From: Cruorifilaria tuberocauda
Lineage: Eukaryota; Nematoda; Chromadorea; Rhabditida; Onchocercidae
DNA: 64,000 nt
Assembly: GCA_013365365.1 (NCBI GenBank)
Contig: JABVXU010000099.1
Span: 1 to 64,000 of the forward strand
Direction: 5' to 3'
This document shows positions 56,254 through 64,000 of this stretch, piece by piece. The notes beneath the pieces are model-generated. The model had not been told where the DNA came from. It saw nothing but the letters and a program-made list of their open reading frames with translations, and ran no database searches. How positions within the stretch are numbered: position 1 is the first letter of the stretch; the number at the start of each line of letters is the position of its first letter. Both the position numbers and the translations under genes were made by a program.

Positions 56254-59206
56254 TCAATTTATTTCTATGAAATCAGGCTTCGTTGCATTTCTATAAGTTT
56301 GAACGGTTTCTCTGACGCGTTCAACCGCATCACTTAACATAACCATAATATCCGGATCTTCCTGAAGACCCAATTTTGTTATATTAAAGCAATACATCGC
56401 TGATCAATTTGCAATGATTCTAATCCTAAATACTTCGCTTTTCATTGTCAGTAAAATAGAAGCTTTCATTACCAGAAAGGGAAAGAGAATAAAGAATAAA
56501 TGTTATATGGAAGAACTGGAGAATCTAATATGTATCATAATATGTATCATTAAATATTAAATTTCTCAATATGATTAATAGTCGGTTTTTTCCTGATAAA
56601 TTTCCTAATAAGTAATCCCAAGCTTTTTTTAAATATATCAGAAAATAATTCTTACTTTCAAGAACTGATCCAAATATGCCTTCTTTTTAAGAAGCGTTTC
56701 GCACTGATTCAAACTTTCTTGAAAAAGACTTGCTGCATTCGTGTGATTACAAAGCATCAAGCCGGAAACTCTATTTGTCATTGGTAGATAAGGTGAACGA
56801 CGGCACTGGGTTATATTTAGTGAACCTGAACCCCACGGTGCAAATCTAAAATATAACAGGCTTTTTTGAATGTTTCTTGAAAAGAATACAAACTAAAACT
56901 AACCAGAACATCACCATAAATGCTACTGTTTAGTGCACTAATTTTGCGGATAATAATGTATTAATCTTTGGAATTATCTTTAACTATTCAAAAACTTAAT
57001 CCAGACTAATAACAGCCTAAACACACAGAGAAAAAAGTGATAACGAGAACCATAAAACAAAAGGCTCATTTGAGCTTACTTAATATCACGTCTTTCTTTA
57101 ATCTTTGCCAGTGATGAATAAATTTCGGTGGGATCAATTCTACCCTGTAGAATAGCCAACGCAGATAGCATACAATGATCAATTCCTTTTTCCATTACAG
57201 CGCTGCTCATCATACTCTTTGGTTGCAGCAAACGCCGAAGTACATCTCCAACTGAGGTTTTCATCACTGTAGTATCACCTTCACGAAGTGGTGTGAAACC
57301 TGAACAAAGATTCAAAGTTTTCCAAACGCTACTCTCCATTCCTCAAGTTCTCCAGTACAGCTAAAGGTTAGAACTGACCGGCTGTTTAGAACAAAAAAAG
57401 GTTCTTGTAATTCAAGCAAGGAAAACAATAAAACTGATCACTTAAAAAGTAGAACAGAACAATAGAATAAGTAATAAGTAAAAAATGAAATGAACCTGAA
57501 ATCGGAAAAAAACGATGAAACTGCAAGTTAGTTACAAAACATGCAACATAAAAAAATAACCTGTCTGGATAAAGCGCATTGGCGGATATGCTGCCAGTGG
57601 AGCGATTAGATTGATTAGCCGAGTGTTCATGGCACCAGGAAACCGCAATGTAGCTGTTGATGCGCACATAATTCGCGACACCTGCATAAATTCAAATTTT
57701 AAAATTCTTGTTTATGTGTCACCCAACACAAAGTGGGGCTCGTGTTCTAGATAAAATATCATCGATTAGGTTGTTTATTATAGTTGATGAGCCACCAAAT
57801 ACAAACATTTGAAGTTCCACATTTTCTATTGAATTACCATGGAATTTATGTGAGAAAATGATGAATTACTATCAGGCGCATTTTCACTTGCAATTCGATG
57901 AAGAGCTGTATTATCCAGAACAACTACACAATTTGGATGTTCAATTAATCGAGCTAGTGTCAAAATGGAATTGTATGGTTGCACCACCACGTCACTCGCT
58001 TCACCTTTTCTCATCACTGGGAAAACTGAGTAGGTCTGCACTAATTTCTTCGGGAATCTGCAAAGTTCACATGAAGTAGTTCCGAAACGGCCATTTTTCT
58101 TAAACATTTTCACATCGTTAACTGTAGCACTAATATGGTAACTTTTTTAATTAGAATTAGAAAATACCTACCTGTCGCTTATTTTTTCCAGCGCATGAGA
58201 TCCCATTCCCGAACCAGTACCACCGGCTATGGCATGACATAACATAAATCCTTCCAGATAATCGCTATTTTCAGCTTCTCGTTCAAGAATATCAAATAAT
58301 GCTTCTTGTGCTTCCCTTACAACATCAAAATTATGATGTCATTTCTTTTCAAATAGAAAAACAAATGAACTACCTATGTTCCTACGAATTTCTCAATTCC
58401 AGATATTTTCAAAATCATTTGATGATAATTCTTCCCTTGAACAAATAATTTGATTTGACTTAGAAGTATTATATCTTTTATTATAGTTATAAATTAACTG
58501 TTTGTGATGCTTACTGCAGAAAAACAAATTTTCTTCCGCTAAATTTCCTGATTACATTCTAGGAAAAAAAATAAATTTGAAATTTAAGGTTGCTGACATA
58601 TTAAATAATTTAAGCAAATTGCAAAAGAATTATTACCTAAAGAATCAGTAGAAGAAAACATAATTACATCCATATTATATTTTCTTTTATACCTCAAAAA
58701 TGAAGAAACTTTACCTTCCCTGCTTGTACCCACTAGCGAAGTTATTTCCCGCACCACCACCACTTTTCGACATGAAGATATTCTCCATGTTATACAATGT
58801 ACGGTAATCAGAAGTAATAATACCATTGATAACACGTGGTTCTAAGTCCACCAAAACAGCACGTGGAACATAACGTTCATCGTCCGCCTAGCAATATAAG
58901 CTAAATTTCAACGTCCTGAATAGTTACACATTATCAAACCCCGAAATTCGCAGCATGGGATTACATGCTATTTACTTAATCTAATAACGGAAAGAATTCA
59001 CCACATCAAATTACAAATTTTTTAGTACTTGATCCTGAACCTACCTGATAGAAAAAAACGCGCTTCAAATCCTTTGCATCAAGGTCACTTTGTATAGGCA
59101 CACCATTTGATGTAATACCGTGTTCCGCACATAATGCGCGCCAAAATGCGTCACCTATTTGATTACCACATTGACCAAATTGTATAGCAATTATTTCACT
59201 CGGCAT
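56254..59206 (-). CDS. tbg-1: Gamma-tubulin
   Basis: Eight exons join in frame: 59206-59045, 58887-58715, 58315-58172, 58057-57838, 57681-57561, 57299-57080, 56845-56656 and 56361-56254 (445 aa; human TUBG1 is 451). Gamma-tubulin nucleates microtubules at centrosomes within the gamma-tubulin complex. Seen: the [19 protein letters not shown]-terminus, [30 protein letters not shown], the GTP-binding tubulin signature [51 protein letters not shown] and the gamma-type [11 protein letters not shown] segment. The C-terminus is short (TKPDFIEIN) and lacks the acidic tail of alpha/beta tubulins. The ATG at 59206 is chosen because it gives the family N-terminus exactly. RPAC2 lies 580 bp upstream on the same strand, too far to claim an operon. 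Confidence 0.95.
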
Positions 59207-59785
59207 ACCTACCAATAGTATGAAAAATTGAATTCAATATATATCGAACTTCCGTTGATTACTTAAAGCATCAGTCACTGTATGCTTTTCCAACCTTTAA
59301 CATTTGTTTCAAAGGAAAGCGAAGCAGGGAGCGTCGTAGAGTAAAATTCTAGTGCATTGAATTCCTTACCTTCTCATCAATCAAAAATGTTATCCAGCTC
59401 TGATCCATCTTCAATATAAAATACGAAAGTATTCAAGTAGAAAACAATAAATAACAAATTACAGTAAAACACATATACTTTATTTAACAACTAAAAAACT
59501 GGAAAATTGATGTTCCGAAAACCAATCAATATTTCATAGACATGATCCAGGAAATTATTTAAAATAGAAAACATTAGCAAGCAAAATAGAACAGTAATAT
59601 ACTAATATACTATTGCGCACATTTTTTGAAATATTTGGCTAAGCCTAACTAAATGAAATCCGAATGACAAACTTTCTTTACACAAATAATTAAGAGATCA
59701 CGTAATAAAATAAAGCTGGCACATACGAAACACCAACTTTGTTTACAAGGGATTAGAATTTCATTTCTCAGATATCGAATTTATC

Positions 59786-60838
59786 TCAGTTAGTATTTAC
59801 TGTATGTAAGGAGTAGGAGCTATCAAATTTTTGCCTTATTGAACCAAAAACACATTCCAGTTCTTCAAAACCTTTTATCAGCACGTCCGCTGCTGGCACA
59901 CCACGTTTCGTTTGTAAGCGGATTAGGATTTTATCTTCCAAAGGATGGGGTACATTGTAACCACAAAATTCGACATCTTGCCTAGAAATATTTCCTTAGT
60001 ACTAGAAGTAATAATGCAAGTGAAAAATCAATCTCAATCTTCTCACTGTAGTTAATTTGAAATTTTATATTAAACTTGTTTACTATGATCCAATATATCT
60101 TTCACCTTCTCTTCATATAGTATGCTAAATTATCCTTTTCAAAATCAGACCAACCAAAAAATCAAATTGATCAATTAAATCACTGTATAGATAAATATTT
60201 GATGACAGTGCAAGCTAAAGAATAACTAATCATTGCGCCTCTTCATTAAGTATATGCATTATGAACAATTAAAATGGAATGATAAGCATTCTAAGCCAGA
60301 CTACTGTTGTAATTCATTTTCGACCAAATATTAATCTTTACTTCAAACTCAATATTGTGAAATATACTGCGATTTAATGTTAACGAATAAATAAAAATTA
60401 GCATACATTTTGCACAAGATATGTTTCAATGAATTGCCGACAGTATGATCTTCTTCGTACAATATTACCGTCAAATTTGAGGGATCCGATCGAAGCGAAT
60501 TTGCATTTAACTGAAATACTTATAATCATTGAAAAACAATTGAAAATTTCAGGAACTTTTAGGAACTATCTTGATTCTCATTTACTAAAAAAATATCAAA
60601 ACGAGGATTTAATAAAAGTAATGTTACTGCAAAACCAAAACTAAAAATCTCCTCGATAATGCTACGAAGCTGAAAGTTGATCAAATCATTATTGTCCTTA
60701 TTTCTTGAATAAAAACTAAGTGAAAATATCATCCATTGTGATGAAAAAATATTCAGCTTATCATTCAATTTGATTTAAGAATAAAACAAACTAACTAACA
60801 ATTTCCACTTTTCGTCCTGAATCCAACAAACCCGCCAT
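59786..60838 (-). CDS. rpac-19: RPAC2, shared subunit of RNA polymerases I and III
   Basis: Three exons join in frame: 60838-60800, 60510-60407 and 59981-59786 (112 aa). This alpha-like subunit (POLR1D/Rpc19) pairs with RPAC1 to start assembly of RNA polymerases I and III. The core shows TVILYEEDHTVGNSLKHIL, VEFCGYNVPHPLEDKILIRL and a C-terminal helix LIKGFEELECVFGSIRQKF. Human POLR1D has EDHTLGNSLRY and VEFCGYTTTHP at the same places. The first exon (MAGLLDSGRKVEI) is short but in phase and has a good donor. A further splice at 59801 (ACA/GTAAAT) is conceivable, but the stop a few codons later gives a normal length. Confidence 0.9.
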
Positions 60839-63459
60839 CAATTCCGAGCCTCAACAATCGACCAACGTCAACTCTTCAAATTTGAAATTCAAAGATAATC
60901 TCGCTGGATTACGGACCATGCACGTCTTGGCAAGTACAGAATGAAAACGAAAACAATCGAATGTAGTACTTTTACGCTCGATGGAATTGTTCCTGTCGCT
61001 TTCTAACGATCGTTTCTTCATTGACAGATCTTTGCTATTAATTTTTTCGATTATTTTAAATTATTACTGCGGTAATAAATGTCATCTCAAAATTTTCTTT
61101 TGATAGCAACCTTTGATCTTCATAAACTATCTACATTTTGTTTCATTAATCTCACAATTTCTATCGATATGTAGTAAATGTATGAGGCTAATAAGCCGGC
61201 ATCTCAACTATCATTATTAATTAGTCTTGGTCTTTACTCCCATACCGCACATAATCATGTAAATAATGGACAGATTTTAAAGATATCACATTTCAAATCG
61301 TATAAATAGCGGACGGCTTGGAAGGAGCACTCGGTACTTCTAACTAATTATTACAGTCGACTAGCTCAGTTTGGATCATCAAAACTCCAACCTTCTTCCT
61401 TTTGATTATTGTTGCGATCAAAGATCGGTCTGTTGGATCACGAATCGTCATTCGGTCGCGAAATCCCAAGCGTTACAAAGGTACTAAGTGTTATCAATTT
61501 GATTCCCGATCCTTCAGGGGGTCTTAACTCAATATCTCCAATCCTGTGTGGCTCGACTATGTTTGTTTCACTAAACGATTATTTTATCCTTGATTGTTTC
61601 TATGTATATTTCTGTGTAAAAGAATAAAAATGTTCTTGGAGCAACTCGATTCTGCTACACAATTTAAAATCAACTCTATTTCGTGACATATATAAGTCTT
61701 ATTCTGCATAATTCTTTTTTAAGTCAAGTATTTTTAAAGGACCATATCAAATGTTTGCAGATCTTGTATTTCATTATATTTCATATATATAAACGATCGC
61801 AAGTCAGATTTCATAATTGTGTTCGGATTAATGAGCTTCATAGAAGTCTTTCATTCGTTTTCAGTTGTCCATTTTATTTTTGTAAATTTTTGTTCTGTGG
61901 ACCCGATATTTAGCACAAATTTTCAGTGAAGTTTATTTCGAAGGCAAAGTCGATACGGGTTTTCGAATATATCACAAAAATGGATGAAGGCTGTCAACAT
62001 AATGAGCACGTACTCTTGTTTTCGACACTGAAAAACACTTTATTGAATAGATTTGTTATCCCTTACAACGCAGAAAATAATGATCCCTTAAAAGTCATGA
62101 AGAACTTCTTCAGAAGCTCTATAATATAGAACGATTTAAATAGCGTTGTATACTAATTTGTGGAACAAGTTGTTTCTCAATGTTGTGTTTGTTTAAGAAA
62201 TTTCCTCAGTGCTTTTCTCTGCAAAATGGAAACACGAAATTCTTTTTCCTGTAGACATGTATAAACACTGCACGACGTGTGGTGTGTGGTCCTCAATTAA
62301 GCTTGAACTGTGCGATTGATTAAAACGAAATCGAAGTTGTTAGTTTATCGCCTTTTTCTGGGTATTTGATTTGTGGCACCATACTTATTTGATTTGTGGC
62401 CCTTTTACTTCTTTTTAAAATTTATTCTCAAGAATGCAACTGGAAAGTATTCTTTCCAATTTTACATTTGTTTTCGTACTGCAATGGCTGCTAAATATTA
62501 AGTTCACTAATGCGCACTCTTGCGTCAAACATAAAGGTTTTACTGAGTTTAGTTTTTTTAAAGATGAGCTTATAAGATGAATCTTGTATTCTCTTAGCTT
62601 TAGTGAACAACATAAGTTCAAATACTGATAACCACGTCCATGTCTTTACAAAGCAAATAAGTCATTCTTTCATCCGGTTGTCTTCGCAATTCATCAAACT
62701 GATTGTGTGAGTAAGGAATTTTTAAAGTTCACCCTTTACTGCTACAGATTTAAGTGAGTAAAGAAATGTTTTGGTGACAAAAAGAGTGTAAAAAATTTGG
62801 AAGCTTTTTCTTGTATCAAAAGAATTAGTTGGGAAGATGAAAAAGTAAATTTCATGTTTGAATGTACAAAAAAGCTTTCGGAGATTTTGATTTAAGAGAT
62901 AATGAAAGGAAAACTTGGATGTCCATAGAAAAGTAAGATAAAATAAAAGATGAATTATTTTTTGAAGGATTTTGGAAAATTAGAGAGGATAAAAATGAAA
63001 GGTAGTTTTATGATAAAGTAATCACTGAGAATTCCTTGTTGGCCTGATTTTCAGTAATTGTTGGTAGAAAAAAAGAAGGATGGAAGAAAATTGCCGAGCG
63101 GATATGGAGGATCGGTCGTGCAAAATCTATGTTCAAATCGAATACGACTCAATTCAGCTTGTTGTTATGTATCGATATTTCCATTTTTAGTCACTCTGAA
63201 ATGTCTCGTGGCGCTGCCGTCGTCGTACGTTAACGATGTAATAAAGAGAAGGATGGAGATGGATATGTCAATTGTGTCCCTCCATTGTTTGAGTGGAATC
63301 GCCGGGAGTTCGTAATGTCGCCACCTGTTGTCAACATTTCCTTCTTATTCTATTCTCCTTTTGCTATTTCGCACTCCTCTCTTTATAAGTGATTGCCGAG
63401 GGAATGGTCAACGACGCGACGATAGACGTCGCAATTATTGCTAACTAAAACTGTCAAGG
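60839..63459. other. Intergenic, divergent RPAC2 and dehydrogenase genes
   Basis: No gene is supported. A small exon-like stretch near 61415-61482 (basic, ending in an AG/GTACTA donor) and the frame at 61926-62129 are the most coding-like pieces, but I recognise neither and cannot link them. The 400 bp before 63460 are less AT-rich and probably promoter or 5' UTR of the dehydrogenase. Confidence 0.4.
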
Positions 63460-63690
63460 ATGGCGAAAATTTCCCGCAAGGAGAGATTTTACAGTAGTAT
63501 TGGAATGCTTCTTCATATCCTCTTTGTTGCTGGTCCTTTAGATTTTTGGTATTGGATTCGATCCAGCCTAAAGTCCGTTAACGGACGCACCGTTGTTATC
63601 ACAGGTGGTGCATCTGGTATCGGTAAACGATTAGCTGAATTATTTGCTATACGTTTCGGTGCCAAAGTTGCCATTTTGGATATTAATCAA
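63460..63690 (+). CDS. Membrane-anchored short-chain dehydrogenase, first exon only
   Basis: The first exon (77 codons) starts at the ATG after an untranslated leader and ends at CAA/GTAAGT. An N-terminal hydrophobic segment (SIGMLLHILFVAGPLDFWYW, about residues 13-32) should anchor it to ER or lipid-droplet membrane. The Rossmann fold begins with GRTVVITGGASGIGKR, the NAD(P)-binding Gly-rich loop (TGGxxGIG), then AKVAILDIN, whose terminal Asp favours NAD(H). This layout fits the SDR16C/17-beta-HSD11-like group (retinol, steroid or fatty-alcohol substrates; C. elegans DHS-3-type). The catalytic Ser-Tyr-Lys region lies beyond the window, so the subfamily is inferred. The following 310 bp appear to be intron. 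Confidence 0.85.
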
Positions 63691-64000
63691 GTAAGTCGTC
63701 ATTTCATAGCCTTTGAACAAACAAGAAGAATGAAATTCTTCGGTGGCGAAAATTTCTTCCCTTATCACTATCATTATTGTTATACGTATCTTAAATTAAA
63801 ATGGCAGCTGAAAAGGTGTCGCTCGAATAAGTTCGTTTTTATGAAATTTCTAACTGATATGGTATTGGTAGAAGTTCTGACGTAATGACTTGCCCGTAGC
63901 TGATACTCCAGTTATTGCTTTGAGTAAAATCGGAGGTACCAATAAATGGAACCATATTTTTTCTTTAAATCGTCACTAAGTGCTTTTGTATTTTTTAATT

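Noticed and set aside
63058..63315. 85-codon plus-strand frame before the dehydrogenase and a tRNA B-box-like string near 63130
   Set aside because: No A box, cloverleaf or partner stem could be found, and the protein frame has no recognisable features.

Overview
The window looks like nuclear DNA of a nematode, most likely a spirurid or filarial-type worm. It is AT-rich. Its genes are split by introns of roughly 100-1000 bp with GT-AG ends and TTTTCAG/TTTTAG-type acceptors. Several conserved animal proteins can be assembled exon by exon in unbroken frame: YAP, SKA1, gamma-tubulin, USP14, GPHR, DHDDS, ZNHIT1 and RPAC2. I saw no rRNA, tRNA, CRISPR array, intact transposon or bacterial operon. 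Species is inferred from general character only.

Layout, left to right. 0.5-2.7 kb (-): a LAP1/LULL1-like torsin-interacting membrane protein. 6.8-10.9 kb (+): a ten-exon malonyl-CoA synthetase that resembles bacterial MatB. 10.9-17.3 kb: gene-poor, with a perfect 20-bp hairpin and a pyrimidine-rich tract. 17.3-22.0 kb (+): the Hippo-pathway co-activator YAP. 24.6-28.0 kb (-): a FAM43-like PTB-domain protein. 28.0-32.2 kb: gene-poor. 32.2-34.8 kb (-): ZNHIT1, ending in a 22-nt exon. 35.7-37.8 kb (-): SKA1. 38.5-40.4 kb (+): a small unrecognised coiled-coil protein, divergent from SKA1. 41.5-45.4 kb (+): the Golgi pH regulator GPHR/GPR89. 45.7-47.8 kb (-): DHDDS. 49.1-52.6 kb (-): USP14. 53.3-54.9 kb (+): an unrecognised two-helix membrane protein. 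56.3-59.2 kb (-): gamma-tubulin. 59.8-60.8 kb (-): RPAC2/POLR1D. 63.5 kb to the end (+): first exon of a membrane-anchored short-chain dehydrogenase.

The genes do not form one pathway. Some functional proximity exists: SKA1 and gamma-tubulin serve the spindle, GPHR and DHDDS serve the secretory pathway, and ZNHIT1 and RPAC2 serve transcription. No pair is close enough to be an obvious nematode operon (about 100 bp apart): ZNHIT1-SKA1 are 911 bp apart and gamma-tubulin-RPAC2 580 bp.

The most interesting points are the MatB-type enzyme (possible ancient transfer from bacteria), a YAP with two WW domains whose first has Phe for its first Trp and which keeps the LATS/14-3-3 site, a GC-AG intron, a hidden terminal microexon, and two genes I could not assign.
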